NCBI RefSeq assembly: GCF_011694515.1
Contig: NZ_CP050192.1
Span: forward strand, 4,231,064 to 4,295,063
Direction of reading: 5' to 3'
Length of the DNA: 64,000 nt
Source of the DNA: Mycobacterium sp. DL592
GTDB taxonomy: Bacteria > Actinomycetota > Actinomycetes > Mycobacteriales > Mycobacteriaceae
Below the pieces are notes generated by a model. It made no database searches. It had not been told where the DNA came from and saw only the letters and a list, made by a program, of their open reading frames with translations. This document shows positions 7,547-16,952 of this stretch, piece after piece. The position numbers and the translations under genes are program-made. Each line of letters starts with the position of its first letter. Within the stretch, counting starts at the first letter, position 1.

Positions 7547-8803
7547 CTACCTCAGTGCACTGCCTTTGAGCCAGTCGGCCCACGGCAACGTCCAATCACC
7601 GTTCTGCCAGACCTGCAGGGGCGGTCCCCCGGTGTTGCGCACCTCGACGACGTCACCTGGCTGGGCGAAGTCGTAGAACCACTGTGCGTTATCGCCGCTG
7701 AGGTTCAGGCAGCCGTGGGAGACGTTGGTATTGCCCTGGGCCCATACGGTGGCGTTGAGCTGGTGAAGATAGATGCCGTCGGAGCTGATGCGGGTGGCGT
7801 ACGGGATGGATTCCCGGTAGCCCAGCCGCGAATTGATCGGCAGGCCGTAGGTCGAGGAATCCATGATCACCGGGTTCGCCTTGTCCATCACGGTGTAGAC
7901 GCCGGGCGGGGTCCAGAACGACAGGGTCTGCCCGCCGATGGTTTCGGTACCGCCCATCCCCATCGAGGTGGGCATGGTGCGGATCAGCTTCCCGTTCTCG
8001 TAGACGCTGACCTGTTTGGTGGTGTCGTCGGCGACCGAGACGTGCGCGGCGCCGATGCGGAACTTCGCAGCGCTGTCCTGTTCGCCGTAGAGCCCGTCAC
8101 CGAGGGGCACACCGTAGATGTCGGCTTTGACGGTCACCGAAGTGCCCGGCGCGTAATACTTTTCGGGCCGCCAGCGGGCGTTCTGGTCGTCCACCCAGTA
8201 CCACGAGCCGGCGACCGGAGGTGAGGTGGTGACCGACAGGCGCCGTTCGGCGGCAGCGCGATCAGCGATCGGCTCGTCGAAGCGGGCGACGACGATGGCT
8301 CCGATACCCAACGTCGCGCCGTCGAGCGGCTGCCCGCCCGGCGCGGTCAGAGAGACCTCGGTCTGATTGCCCGGAACCAGGGTCTGGAATGTCGAGGTCA
8401 CCGACGACGGCACGCCGCCAGGGCCGCGGGCGTCGACCGACAGTGTGTAGGTGCGCCCGTAACCCAGCGGCACGGTGGGCTTCCAGGTCTTGAAATCGGG
8501 GGTGACGACGCCGGGCACCGGCTTGCCGGCGTCGTTCACCAGGCTGACGCGGGTCAGCATCCCGGTCTGCGCGACGGCTTTGACCGCGGCCAGCGGGTCG
8601 ACGTCATTGGCGCCGTCGGCCGGCGTGAGGGCGAGCGCAGCCGGGTCGTTCGACGGCGCCGGAGCCGGAACCTGTGCGGCGGCCTCGGCCCGGCAGTGCT
8701 CGGGGCAGTGCGGAGTCGTCGAGATCACCACACCACCGAGAACGGCCAGTACGGCAAGGACGGCGGCGAGGTAGGCACCGCGCGCACGACGACTCAAAGA
8801 CAC
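7547..8803 (-). CDS. L,D-transpeptidase (YkuD domain), tandem paralogue
   Basis: A 418-aa paralogue of the downstream enzyme with the same order: signal/anchor (LAAVLAVLAVLGGVVI), Pro/Ala linker, two Ig-like domains and a YkuD domain with the catalytic SHGCLN motif (about 45 residues from the C-terminus of that domain). The end, LQVWQNGDWTLPWADWLKG, matches its neighbour. I chose GTG 8803 because GGAG stands 7 bases upstream and the context (tggagtg...GTG) matches the paralogue; a GTG at 8848 would add 15 residues without a ribosome-binding site. The 148-bp gap to the next gene suggests separate promoters rather than strict cotranscription. Confidence 0.9.
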   Translation of the reverse strand: MSLSRRARGAYLAAVLAVLAVLGGVVISTTPHCPEHCRAEAAAQVPAPAPSNDPAALALTPADGANDVDPLAAVKAVAQTGMLTRVSLVNDAGKPVPGVVTPDFKTWKPTVPLGYGRTYTLSVDARGPGGVPSSVTSTFQTLVPGNQTEVSLTAPGGQPLDGATLGIGAIVVARFDEPIADRAAAERRLSVTTSPPVAGSWYWVDDQNARWRPEKYYAPGTSVTVKADIYGVPLGDGLYGEQDSAAKFRIGAAHVSVADDTTKQVSVYENGKLIRTMPTSMGMGGTETIGGQTLSFWTPPGVYTVMDKANPVIMDSSTYGLPINSRLGYRESIPYATRISSDGIYLHQLNATVWAQGNTNVSHGCLNLSGDNAQWFYDFAQPGDVVEVRNTGGPPLQVWQNGDWTLPWADWLKGSALR

Positions 8804-8946
8804 CCAGACACTCCAGTAGAAGGTCGGCCATTCCGGCCGGGAGCCCACCCGACTGGATGGGTCCTTGAATCATAGACGGGGCGGACGACACAAGGGTTCT
8901 GCGCAATAGCGCGTGCTTCGTCACAACATGGACAAGACTTCAGCAC

Positions 8947-9795
8947 ATGACCGAACCCGGTGCGGCCCGCGTCGCGGTGTATCTCGACTTCGACAACATC
9001 GTGATCTCCCGCTACGACCAGGTCAACGGCCGCAACTCTTTTCAGCGTGACAAAGCCAAGGGCCTTGAGCCGGCGAAGCTCACCCTGGCCAGGGTCGATG
9101 TAGGGGCGATCCTGGATTTCTCCTCGTCGTTCGGGACGGTGGTGTTGACCCGGGCCTATGCCGACTGGTCGGCCGGCGTCAACGCCGAGTACCGCGAGCA
9201 GCTGGTCGGCCGCGCCGTCGACCTCGTGCAGTTGTTCCCGGCGGCCGCCTACGGCAAGAATGCCGCCGACATCCGGCTGGCGGTCGACGCCGTCGAGGAC
9301 ATGTTCCGGCTACCCGACCTGACCCATGTGGTGATCGTGGCCGGCGACTCGGACTACATTCCGCTCGCGCAACGCTGCAAGCGGCTCGGCCGCTACGTGG
9401 TAGGCATCGGGGTGGCCGGGTCGTCGAGCAAGTCGCTGGCCGCGGCGTGCGACGAGTTCGTCATCTACGACGCGCTCCCCGGGGTGCCGGTACTCCAGCC
9501 CGCGGACACCGAGGAGAAGCCCCGCGCGAAGCGGGCCAAGTCGACCGAACCCGAGCCGCCCGACGGGCAGGCTGCCGCAACCGCGCTGCTGAAGCGGGCC
9601 CTGCAAATCGGCTTGGAGAAGGACGACGTCGAGTGGCTGCACAACTCGACGGTCAAGGCGCAGATGAAGCGGATGGACCCGTCGTTCTCCGAGAAGTCGC
9701 TGGGCTTCCGGTCCTTCAGCGACTTCCTGCGCTCACGCTCGGACATCGTCGAACTCGACGAGAGCTCGACGACCCGGATGGTGAAGCTGCGCTAG
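8947..9795 (+). CDS. NYN-domain (PIN-like) predicted ribonuclease with C-terminal OST-HTH/LOTUS domain
   Basis: A 282-aa protein. Residues 1-175 form a NYN domain: YLDFDN at 12-17 supplies two acidic residues, RLAVDAVEDM and VAGDSDYIPLA supply the others of the metal-binding site, and GIGVAGSSSKSLAAACDEF is typical of the LabA/NYN family. A charged linker (about 180-205) leads to an OST-HTH/LOTUS-like domain (about 206-282, LLKRALQI...GFRSFSDFLRS) that in other proteins binds RNA. The combination predicts an RNA-targeting nuclease; the substrate is unknown. The gene is monocistronic and its stop overlaps that of the convergent secreted-protein gene by 4 bp. Confidence 0.85.
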   Translation: MTEPGAARVAVYLDFDNIVISRYDQVNGRNSFQRDKAKGLEPAKLTLARVDVGAILDFSSSFGTVVLTRAYADWSAGVNAEYREQLVGRAVDLVQLFPAAAYGKNAADIRLAVDAVEDMFRLPDLTHVVIVAGDSDYIPLAQRCKRLGRYVVGIGVAGSSSKSLAAACDEFVIYDALPGVPVLQPADTEEKPRAKRAKSTEPEPPDGQAAATALLKRALQIGLEKDDVEWLHNSTVKAQMKRMDPSFSEKSLGFRSFSDFLRSRSDIVELDESSTTRMVKLR

Positions 9796-10211
9796 GCCGT
9801 TCGGGTCAGGGCGAACGGCGCGGCGATGCTGCCGGCCTTGCCGTCGCACACCCCCGGGTTGTAGATGCCGGCCCACCCCTGGAACGTCGCCGCGTCCCAC
9901 GAATAGGTCATCAGCCCCGGATGCTGGACGCCGTCGTCACAGCTGATCGCATCGGCTTGCTCGACCTTGAGGATCCACGAGCCCACCGACCAGAAGGCAT
10001 CGGCGTTCCAGGGCTGCTGGCCCGGCATGCCTGACGAGGCGACGTGGATGCACTGGTCGGTGTCGTCGGCGCACGGTGTCATCACCCAGGTCGAGGCGAC
10101 GTTGCCGGCCTTGAACGCGAACGTTCCGACGACGTTGGGATCGGCGGCATGCGCCGGTGCGGCGAACCCCATCGTGGTGATTGCGGCAGCGACGATCAGG
10201 GTTCGCTTCAT
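9792..10211 (-). CDS. Small secreted protein of unknown function
   Basis: A 139-aa protein with a clear Sec signal peptide (MKRTLIVAAAITTMGFAAPA, cleavage at AHA-A near residue 22). The mature part has four cysteines (TPCADDTDQC, ISC, PGVC), suggesting two disulfides, and several tryptophans. It resembles small mycobacterial exported proteins without assigned function. The ATG has GGAGG 5-6 bases upstream. It is convergent with the NYN gene, overlapping by 4 bp. Confidence 0.75.
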   Translation of the reverse strand: MKRTLIVAAAITTMGFAAPAHAADPNVVGTFAFKAGNVASTWVMTPCADDTDQCIHVASSGMPGQQPWNADAFWSVGSWILKVEQADAISCDDGVQHPGLMTYSWDAATFQGWAGIYNPGVCDGKAGSIAAPFALTRTA

Positions 10212-10305
10212 TGCGTTCCTCCCCTAGTGAAAGTCCCCGACCCGCCGATGATTATGCATGACGTAAATGGGAATCCCCTCACGCTGAAATTGACGGCGGC
10301 GCAGG

Positions 10306-10857
10306 TTAATTGGGTGCAGTCTCTCGCCGGGCGAGCAGCCATGCCTGCCCGTCGGCCTCCGATGCGGCCAGCACGTCCAAATCGGCAAAGGCGTGCTCCA
10401 ATTCCCCTGCCGCCACCCGAAACGGCCCGGGATGGGCGCCGACCTCACTCAGCGCACTGATGGCCAGCAGACCGCCGGGTGCCAGCCGTTCGACGATCGC
10501 GGCGTCGAGCCTGCGGTCGCGAAACTTGTTGCAGACGATCACGTTCGCGGGCGGCCCGGGCGGAAGCCCACCGTCGAGGTCGAGCACCTCGAATCGGCAC
10601 CGCCCGTCAACAGCGTTGCGCACAGCCAACTCTCGTGCGGCTGCGATCGCTACCGGTGACACGTCGACGCCCAGCACGTGCAAACCCCGGACAGCCAGCC
10701 ACACCGACACCTCCCCTTGACCGCAGGCCAGGTCAAGGGCATGTCCCGCGACCGGAAACGCACTCTCGTAGGCGGCGAAAAGTCCCGGCGGACCCACCGG
10801 CCCCGGCTCACGGTCGGCATGTCTGCCGTCCCAGCGAACGCGATCCTCGTCGGCCAT
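10306..10857 (-). CDS. Class I SAM-dependent methyltransferase
   Basis: A 183-aa methyltransferase. SAM motif I is ALDLACGQGEVSVWLA near residues 40-55, followed by VLGVDVSPVAI (motif II) and FEVLDLDGGLP (motif III). The substrate is not predictable. ATG 10857 (MADEDRVRWDGRH) is preferred because that N-terminus is typical of the family and the longer alternative, starting at 10992, would run into the promoter region of the divergent mycolate methyltransferase gene. The gene is divergent from the CmaA-type genes, with 83 bp between start codons. Confidence 0.8.
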   Translation of the reverse strand: MADEDRVRWDGRHADREPGPVGPPGLFAAYESAFPVAGHALDLACGQGEVSVWLAVRGLHVLGVDVSPVAIAAARELAVRNAVDGRCRFEVLDLDGGLPPGPPANVIVCNKFRDRRLDAAIVERLAPGGLLAISALSEVGAHPGPFRVAAGELEHAFADLDVLAASEADGQAWLLARRETAPN

Positions 10858-10940
10858 CTGATGACCGTATCGGGTGATTGGCGCCGAGCCGATGTGGGTA
10901 CGCACCATTACGACCGATGACCCCTGCCTCGAGGACGAAC

Positions 10941-11864
10941 GTGTCTCAATCCATTCCCCAGGCTCAGTCTCAGTGGCTGTCGAAGTCCGCATCCGCGACC
11001 CGCGGATCCGACAAGGACGAAGTCCAGTTCCACTACGACATCTCCAACGAGTTCTTCAAGCTCTGGCAAGACCCCACCCAGACGTACAGCTGCGCCTACT
11101 TCGAGCGCGACGACATGACGCTGGAAGAAGCCCAGATCGCCAAGGTCGACCTGGCACTGGGCAAGCTCGGACTCAAACCCGGGATGACGCTGCTCGACAT
11201 CGGTTGCGGCTGGGGCTCGACGATCATGCGCGCCGTCGACAAGTACGACGTCAACGTCATCGGGCTGACGCTGTCGGAGAACCAGCGCCGCCACATCGAG
11301 GAGTACTGGTTCGCGAACTCGACGAGCCCGCGCCACAAGGAAGTTCGCCTGCAGCCGTGGGAGGAGTTCGACGGCAAGGTGGACCGGATCGTGTCCATCG
11401 GCGCCTTCGAACACTTCGGGTTCAACAAGTACGACGACTACTTCAAGAAAACCTTCAGCTGGCTGCCCGACGACGGCGTGATGCTGCTACACACGATCAT
11501 CATTCCCGAGGACGAGGAGATCAAAGCCAAGGGTTTGCCGCTGACCATGTCGCGGGTCCGGTTCATCAAATTCATCATGGACGAGATCTATCCCGGTGGC
11601 CGTCTGCCGCTGGCGTCGATGGTCCGCAAGCACGCCGTCACCGCCGGGTACGACGTCACCCGTGAGCAGCACCTCCAGCCGCACTACGCCCGCACCCTGG
11701 ACACCTGGGCCTCGAACCTGGAAGCCAACAAAGACGAGGCCGTCGCGATCACGTCCGAGGAGATCTATGAGCGGTTCCACAAGTACCTGACCGGGTGCGC
11801 TGACCTGTTCCGCAACGGATACACCGACGTCTGCCAGTTCACCTGCGAGAAGGCTGCAAAATAA
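10941..11864 (+). CDS. Cyclopropane mycolic acid synthase family methyltransferase
   Basis: A 307-aa SAM-dependent methyltransferase of the CmaA/MmaA/UmaA family, which modify double bonds in meromycolate chains (cyclopropanation or methyl branching). The diagnostic blocks are [27 protein letters not shown], the SAM site [33 protein letters not shown] and a C-terminal [19 protein letters not shown] that resembles CmaA2. Exact product chemistry cannot be assigned. GTG 10941 follows GAGGA with 6-base spacing and is preferred over ATG 10917. A second family member follows after 17 bp, so the two are probably cotranscribed. Confidence 0.85.
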   Translation: MSQSIPQAQSQWLSKSASATRGSDKDEVQFHYDISNEFFKLWQDPTQTYSCAYFERDDMTLEEAQIAKVDLALGKLGLKPGMTLLDIGCGWGSTIMRAVDKYDVNVIGLTLSENQRRHIEEYWFANSTSPRHKEVRLQPWEEFDGKVDRIVSIGAFEHFGFNKYDDYFKKTFSWLPDDGVMLLHTIIIPEDEEIKAKGLPLTMSRVRFIKFIMDEIYPGGRLPLASMVRKHAVTAGYDVTREQHLQPHYARTLDTWASNLEANKDEAVAITSEEIYERFHKYLTGCADLFRNGYTDVCQFTCEKAAK

Positions 11865-11881
11865 AGGGGGGTTCGTCACTC

Positions 11882-12766
11882 ATGACGCAGAGCAGGTCGG
11901 GCTCTACGCAATTGCGGCCCGCATATGAAGACGTTCAGGCCCACTACGACATCTCGAATGATTTCTTCGGGCTGTTCCAGGACCCGTCGCGCACCTACAG
12001 CTGTGCGTTCTTCGAACGCGACGACATGACGCTGGAAGAAGCCCAGCTGGCCAAGATCGACCTGGCGCTCGGCGAGTTGTATCTGCAGCCGGGGATGACG
12101 CTTCTCGACATCGGTTGCGGCTGGGGTTCGGTGATGAAGCGGGCCGTGCAGCGCCACGACGTGAACACGCTCGGCCTGACGCTGAGCCGCAACCAGCGCT
12201 CTCTGGGCCAGGAGGTCCTCGACGACATCGACTCGCAGCGATCCCGGCAGATCCTCCTGCGCGGCTGGGAGGAATTCGATCAGCCGGTGGACCGGATCGT
12301 CAGTATCGAGGCGTTCGAGGCGTTTCCGAAGGACCGCTACGCCGCGTTCTTCGAGATGTGTCACCGGGTGTTGCCCGACAACGGCCGGATGGTGTTGCAG
12401 ACCATCATGGGCCATCCGCTGAAGCGCTGGCCGGAGATGGGCATCCCGATCACCATGAGCGACCTGAAGTTCATGCGGTTCATCGCCAAGGAGATCTTCC
12501 CCGGCGGGGCGGTGCCGTGCGACGACGACATCGCCGACTTCGCCGGCAGGGCAGGGTTTTCCGTCGAGAGCCTCAACTATCTGACCCCGCACTACGTCCG
12601 CACGCTCGACATCTGGTCGCAGCGGCTGGAGGCGGCCCGCGACCAGGCGATCGCCGCGACCTCGGTGGAGATCTACGACCGCTATCTGCGCTACCTGGTC
12701 GGCTGCTCGGACTTCTTCAGCCGAGGGGTGTCCGAGGTCGGCCAGTTCACGTTGGTCAAGCAGTAG
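11882..12766 (+). CDS. Cyclopropane mycolic acid synthase family methyltransferase (second copy)
   Basis: A 294-aa paralogue of the upstream enzyme with [51 protein letters not shown] and EIFPGGAVP. IPITMSDLKFMRFIAKEIF and GVSEVGQFTLVK resemble UmaA, so it probably acts on a different meromycolate position from its neighbour (inference). It begins with ATG after a G-rich AAAGGGGGG segment. It is convergent with, and directly abuts, the ketosynthase-like gene, leaving no room for an intergenic terminator. Confidence 0.85.
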   Translation: MTQSRSGSTQLRPAYEDVQAHYDISNDFFGLFQDPSRTYSCAFFERDDMTLEEAQLAKIDLALGELYLQPGMTLLDIGCGWGSVMKRAVQRHDVNTLGLTLSRNQRSLGQEVLDDIDSQRSRQILLRGWEEFDQPVDRIVSIEAFEAFPKDRYAAFFEMCHRVLPDNGRMVLQTIMGHPLKRWPEMGIPITMSDLKFMRFIAKEIFPGGAVPCDDDIADFAGRAGFSVESLNYLTPHYVRTLDIWSQRLEAARDQAIAATSVEIYDRYLRYLVGCSDFFSRGVSEVGQFTLVKQ

Positions 12767-14002
12767 TCAGGCGGCGCCGAAGACCAGGGCCGCGTTGTGC
12801 CCACCGAGGCCGAACGAGTTGGTGAGGGCGTATCGGTAGTTGCCGGGGCGCGGCCGGTCGACGACGACATCGAGGTCGATCGCCGGGTCGAGGTCTTTGA
12901 CGTTGCGGGTGGCGGGCACCACGCCGTCGCGCAGCGCCTGCACGGTGAGCACCGCCTCGACCGCGCCTGCGGCACCGAGGGAGTGTCCCAGTGCGGCCTT
13001 GGGGGCGTACACCGCGGGCGTATGCCCGCGCAGTGCGCGCCGAATGGCTTGCGCCTCAGCCAGATCGCCGAACGTTGTGCCGGTGGCGTGGGCGTTGACG
13101 TGGTCGATGTCGCCCGGTTGCAGCCCGGCCAGCTGCACTGCCCTGGCGATGGCGTCGGCGGCCAGCGCTCCGGTGGGATCCGGGCGGAGGTCGTCGTATC
13201 CGTCGGAGTTGACGCCAACTCCCATGAGCCGGGCCAGAATTGGCGCCCCCCTGGCCTTGGCGTGTTGCTCGGTCTCGATCAGCATCAAGGCGCCACCTTC
13301 GGCCAGGACCATACCGTCGCGGTGGCGGTCGAAGGGTCGGCAGGCGCCCGGTGGGTCGTCGCTGTTCGTCGACAACAAGCCCAGCGCGGTGAACGCGGCC
13401 ACCGGCACGGCCTCGACCCTCGTCTCCACGGCGCCGCAGATCGCGATGTCGGCCTCGCCCAGGACCAGACGCCGCCACGCTTCGGCGATCGCGCCGGCAC
13501 CGGAGGCATCAGCCATCACGGGTGTGATCACACCGGCCTTGGCCTGGCGTTCCAGCCCGACCGCGGCGGCCGGGGCATTGGGCATGAACATCTGCACGGC
13601 CAGCGGGGACATGGCACGCAGGCCGCGGTCCTCCCAGTCGCCGTACTGCACCGCGATCTCCTCGGTGGTGCCCAGCGCGAGCCCGATCGACACGGTCAGC
13701 CGCGTCGTGTCCACCTCGGGTGCGCCGGCCTGGTCCCACAGCCGCCGGCCCAGCACGGTGGCCATCTTCCCCAGATAGGACAGCCGACGAAGTTCGACGC
13801 GATTGAGGTGTTCGTCGAAGTCCTCCTGCAGCGCGCCGCCGATGATCACCGGCGAGGAGTGCTCGCGGGTGAACCACGTGTCGAGCGGGCGGATGCCGCT
13901 GGCGCCCTCCAGCAGGTGCTGCCAGGTCTGCTCGGCGTCCGAGGCCAGCGCGGTGGTCGACGTCATCGCGGTCACCGCGACGTCGGTGCGCAACACACCC
14001 AT
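12767..14002 (-). CDS. Beta-ketoacyl-ACP synthase (KasA/KasB-like) lacking the active-site cysteine
   Basis: A 411-aa thiolase-fold protein that aligns over its full length with mycobacterial KasA/KasB, the FAS-II condensing enzymes of mycolate elongation. His305 (HVNAH), Lys335 (YAPKAALGH) and His340 are conserved. At the nucleophile position, where KasA reads TPVSACSSG, this protein reads TPVMADASG, so Cys is replaced by Asp165 (codon 13508-13510). Condensation is therefore unlikely; a decarboxylase, a chain-length-factor-like partner or a scaffold is possible. The position next to two mycolate methyltransferase genes fits a mycolate-related role. ATG 14002 has a GGAGGGG element at a rather long distance. 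Confidence 0.85.
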   Translation of the reverse strand: MGVLRTDVAVTAMTSTTALASDAEQTWQHLLEGASGIRPLDTWFTREHSSPVIIGGALQEDFDEHLNRVELRRLSYLGKMATVLGRRLWDQAGAPEVDTTRLTVSIGLALGTTEEIAVQYGDWEDRGLRAMSPLAVQMFMPNAPAAAVGLERQAKAGVITPVMADASGAGAIAEAWRRLVLGEADIAICGAVETRVEAVPVAAFTALGLLSTNSDDPPGACRPFDRHRDGMVLAEGGALMLIETEQHAKARGAPILARLMGVGVNSDGYDDLRPDPTGALAADAIARAVQLAGLQPGDIDHVNAHATGTTFGDLAEAQAIRRALRGHTPAVYAPKAALGHSLGAAGAVEAVLTVQALRDGVVPATRNVKDLDPAIDLDVVVDRPRPGNYRYALTNSFGLGGHNAALVFGAA

Positions 14003-14106
14003 TCCTTGCTCACCCCTCCAGTGGCGTCTTTGACGCGTGGGGTTCCCAATTGCCGCGGAAAGTAAGCCTGCGAGAATGTGCCTCTGGCGACGACGAAGGG
14101 ACGACG

Positions 14107-15090
14107 GTGTTCTCCGGAATCTTGATCGACAAGGGCGAATCAGGGCAGACGGTCACCGTCGCCGACCTCGACGAGGCACAACTTCCCGACGGCGACGTGA
14201 CCGTCGAGGTGGAGTTCTCCACCCTGAACTACAAGGACGGGCTGGCCATCACCGGCAAGTCACCGGTGGTGCGCAAATTCCCGATGGTGCCCGGTATCGA
14301 CCTGGCCGGCGTGGTCACCGACAGCTCGCACGGCGAGTTCTCCCCCGGTGACCGGGTGGTCCTCAACGGCTGGGGTGTCGGCGAGACGCACTGGGGCGGC
14401 CTCGCGCAGAAGGCGCGGCTGTCCGGGGACTGGCTCATCGCGCTACCGTCGGCGTTCGACTCCCGCCAAGCAATGGCGATCGGCACCGCGGGCTACACCG
14501 CGGGTCTGTGTGTGGAGGCGCTGGTGAAGTTCGGCCTCACCCCGGATCGCGGTGAGATCCTGGTGACCGGCGCGACCGGCGGCGTGGGCAGCATCGCGAT
14601 CGCGTTGCTCAAGCAGGCCGGGTTCAGCGTCACCGCCGCCACCGGAAAGGCCTCGGAGACAGACTATTTGGAACAGCTGGGCGCGACGACGGTGATCGAC
14701 CGCGCCGAGTTGGGCGCCCCCGGCAAGCCGCTGCAAAAGGAACGCTGGGCGGGGGCGGTCGACACCGTCGGCAGCCACACCCTGGCCAACGTGTGCGCGC
14801 AGACCCGCTACGGCGGTGCGGTCGCGGCGTGCGGACTGGCTCAGGGGATGGACTTTCCGGCCTCGGTGGCGCCGTTCATCCTGCGCGGGGTGTCGCTGCT
14901 GGGTATCGACAGCGTGATGGCGCCGCGAGCGCCGCGGCTGGCGGCCTGGGACCGCTTGGCGCGTGACCTCGATCCGGCGGCGCTGGAGAAGATCGTGCGC
15001 GAGATTTCGCTGGGTGAGGCCATCGCCGCGGCAGGCGAGCTGATGGACGGCACTGTGCGCGGACGTCTGGTCGTCGACGTCAACCGCTGA
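14107..15090 (+). CDS. Acrylyl-CoA reductase family (AcuI/YhdH-type) MDR oxidoreductase
   Basis: A 327-aa zinc-free medium-chain dehydrogenase/reductase. It aligns along its length with E. coli YhdH/Acu[43 protein letters not shown], the Rossmann motif [40 protein letters not shown] and REISLGEA. AcuI reduces acrylyl-CoA to propionyl-CoA with NADPH; that activity is inferred by family. The start is GTG 14107 because GAAGGG stands 6 bases upstream; longer starts would reach into the intergenic region shared with the divergent ketosynthase-like gene. Confidence 0.85.
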   Translation: MFSGILIDKGESGQTVTVADLDEAQLPDGDVTVEVEFSTLNYKDGLAITGKSPVVRKFPMVPGIDLAGVVTDSSHGEFSPGDRVVLNGWGVGETHWGGLAQKARLSGDWLIALPSAFDSRQAMAIGTAGYTAGLCVEALVKFGLTPDRGEILVTGATGGVGSIAIALLKQAGFSVTAATGKASETDYLEQLGATTVIDRAELGAPGKPLQKERWAGAVDTVGSHTLANVCAQTRYGGAVAACGLAQGMDFPASVAPFILRGVSLLGIDSVMAPRAPRLAAWDRLARDLDPAALEKIVREISLGEAIAAAGELMDGTVRGRLVVDVNR

Positions 15091-15213
15091 CATCACAGGG
15101 GTGATTTGGGCGCCGGCCTGCTATGCTCATCTCAACGCTGGCATCGCAACGCGCTGACCAGTACGTCGTGGAACACCTTCACTTCACCGGCCGCAAGGCC
15201 GAGTTCAGCTGAT

Positions 15214-15229
15214 TGTGCCCCCGGGCACA
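15214..15229 (+). promoter_or_regulatory. Hairpin in the DEAD-box helicase leader
   Basis: TGTGCCC (15214-15220) and GGGCACA (15223-15229) form a perfect 7-bp stem 66 bp upstream of the helicase ATG, in a 205-bp gene-free leader. Long structured leaders are common for cold-shock helicase and CspA mRNAs, so a regulatory RNA role is possible but unproven. Confidence 0.35.
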
Positions 15230-15295
15230 CAGTCTCGCGGCGATCGATTTTGCCTCCCGGCAATCTCGCCACCTCTTCATTGCCTGAAAGGCAGC

Positions 15296-16612
15296 ATGAC
15301 AACCGAATCAACTTTTGCCGGTCTCGGCGTGCCCGCACCCATGGTGCGCGCGCTTTCGGAGAACGGCATCGCCGAACCATTCCCCATCCAAGTTTCGACC
15401 CTGCCGGACACCCTGGCCGGGCGCGACGTGCTGGGCCGCGGCAAGACGGGCAGCGGTAAGACGCTGGCATTCGCCATCCCGCTGGTCGCCCGCCTGGCTG
15501 AGGTCACCCGACGCTCGTCGCGGCCGTCCGGCCTGGTACTGGCGCCGACTCGTGAGCTGGCCACCCAGATCACCGCGGCGCTGACCCCGCTCGCCAAGGT
15601 TTACGGCCTGCAGGTCACCACCATCTTCGGTGGCGTGCCGCAGAGCAGGCAGGTCAAGGCCCTCAAGGACGGCGCCGACATCGTCGTCGCCTGCCCCGGC
15701 CGGCTCGAGGACCTGATGCGCCAGCGGCTGATCACCCTCGACGCCGTCGAGATCACCGTGATCGACGAGGCCGACCACATGGCCGACCTCGGCTTCCTGC
15801 CCGGCGTGACACGTATCCTCGCGGCCACCCCCGGTGGCGGTCAGCGACTGCTGTTCTCGGCGACGCTGGACAACGGCGTCGACAAGCTGGTCAAGCGGTT
15901 CCTGCGCAACGAGGTCACCCACGCGGTCGACTCGGACACCTCACCGGTGGCCGCGATGACCCATCACGTGTTCCACGTCTCCGGCGTGGAAGCCAAGAAG
16001 CAACTGGTGCACACCCTGGCCTCCGGCACCGGGCGCCGAATCCTGTTCCTGCGCACCAAGCATCACGCCCGCAAGCTCGCCAAGCAGCTCAACGAGGCCG
16101 GTATTCCGTCAGTCGACCTGCACGGCAACCTTTCTCAGCCTGCACGTGACCGCAACCTGGCCGCGTTCACCGCTGGGACGGCACGGGTTCTGGTCGCCAC
16201 CGACATCGCCGCCCGCGGCGTACACGTCGACGACGTCGAGCTCGTGGTGCACATCGACCCGCCGGCCGAGCACAAGGCATATCTGCACCGCTCGGGCCGG
16301 ACCGCACGCGCGGGCCGCGCCGGTGACGTCGTCACCGTGGTGCTGCCCGAGCAGCGTCGTGATACCCAGGCACTGCTTCGCCGTGCCGGGATCGCGGTTG
16401 CGCCCGAACAGGTTTCGCATGACTCCGAGTCGGTCCAGGCATTGGTGGGCGAGGTTGCTCCCTACCAGGCACCGAAAGCCGTCGCCGTCGCTGCCCCGCA
16501 GCAGCGTCGCCCGGCACCGTCCACCCAGAACCGCCCGCGTACGGGTACCGGTGGTGGGCAACCCGGCCGTCGGCGCGCCCGCCGGCCTCGCTCCAGGGTT
16601 GGAGCGAACTAG
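15296..16612 (+). CDS. DEAD-box ATP-dependent RNA helicase
   Basis: A 438-aa helicase with all core motifs: Q motif (FAGLG...PFPIQ), motif I GKTGSGKT, Ia PTRELATQ, Ib [49 protein letters not shown] and [12 protein letters not shown]. The C-terminal 60 residues are Ala/Pro/Arg-rich and basic, a typical RNA-binding tail. It is of RhlE/CsdA type and probably unwinds RNA during cold stress or ribosome assembly. ATG 15296 follows GAAAGG. The cspA gene lies 76 bp downstream on the same strand, consistent with a cold-shock pair. Confidence 0.9.
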   Translation: MTTESTFAGLGVPAPMVRALSENGIAEPFPIQVSTLPDTLAGRDVLGRGKTGSGKTLAFAIPLVARLAEVTRRSSRPSGLVLAPTRELATQITAALTPLAKVYGLQVTTIFGGVPQSRQVKALKDGADIVVACPGRLEDLMRQRLITLDAVEITVIDEADHMADLGFLPGVTRILAATPGGGQRLLFSATLDNGVDKLVKRFLRNEVTHAVDSDTSPVAAMTHHVFHVSGVEAKKQLVHTLASGTGRRILFLRTKHHARKLAKQLNEAGIPSVDLHGNLSQPARDRNLAAFTAGTARVLVATDIAARGVHVDDVELVVHIDPPAEHKAYLHRSGRTARAGRAGDVVTVVLPEQRRDTQALLRRAGIAVAPEQVSHDSESVQALVGEVAPYQAPKAVAVAAPQQRRPAPSTQNRPRTGTGGGQPGRRRARRPRSRVGAN

Positions 16613-16688
16613 ATTTCACGCCGGCGATCGCCGATGTGAACACTGGGTGTCGCAAGTAGGCATCCAACTGATGAAAGAAGAAAGACAG

Positions 16689-16892
16689 ATGGCACAGGGA
16701 ACTGTGAAATGGTTCAACGGCGAAAAGGGCTTCGGCTTCATCGCTCCTGACAGTGGCGAGCAGGATCTGTTCGTGCACTACTCCGAGATCCAGGGCAGCG
16801 GCTTCAAGTCGCTCGAGGAGAATCAGCGCGTTCAGTTCGAGGTCGGCCAGGGCCCCAAGGGTCCCCAGGCGACTCGGGTGTCCGCGGTCTGA
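16689..16892 (+). CDS. cspA: Cold-shock protein CspA
   Basis: A 67-aa single cold-shock domain. RNP1 KGFGFI and RNP2 DLFVHY are intact and the start [14 protein letters not shown] and end [12 protein letters not shown] match mycobacterial CspA (also 67 aa). It acts as an RNA chaperone binding single-stranded nucleic acid. The gene has a purine-rich GAAAGAAGAAAG leader before ATG 16689 and is followed by a very strong terminator hairpin. It lies downstream of a DEAD-box helicase, a functionally matched neighbour. Confidence 0.95.
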   Translation: MAQGTVKWFNGEKGFGFIAPDSGEQDLFVHYSEIQGSGFKSLEENQRVQFEVGQGPKGPQATRVSAV

Positions 16893-16908
16893 TCGGACCA
16901 CAGACCAA

Positions 16909-16945
16909 CCAAGGGCTGGTACGGCTATGCCGTGCCAGCCCTTGG
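16909..16945 (+). terminator. Strong terminator after cspA
   Basis: CCAAGGGCTGGTACGGC at 16909-16925 pairs with 16929-16945 around a TAT loop, giving a 17-bp stem with one T-G wobble. It lies 16 bp after the cspA stop and 7 bp before the stop of the convergent DUF5994 gene, so it may act in both directions. Confidence 0.85.
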
Positions 16946-16952
16946 CATTTGG

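Noticed and set aside
12797..14065. A 422-codon + strand frame
   Set aside because: It is fully antisense to the conserved ketosynthase-like gene; its composition (Gly/Arg/His) is that of a shadow frame.
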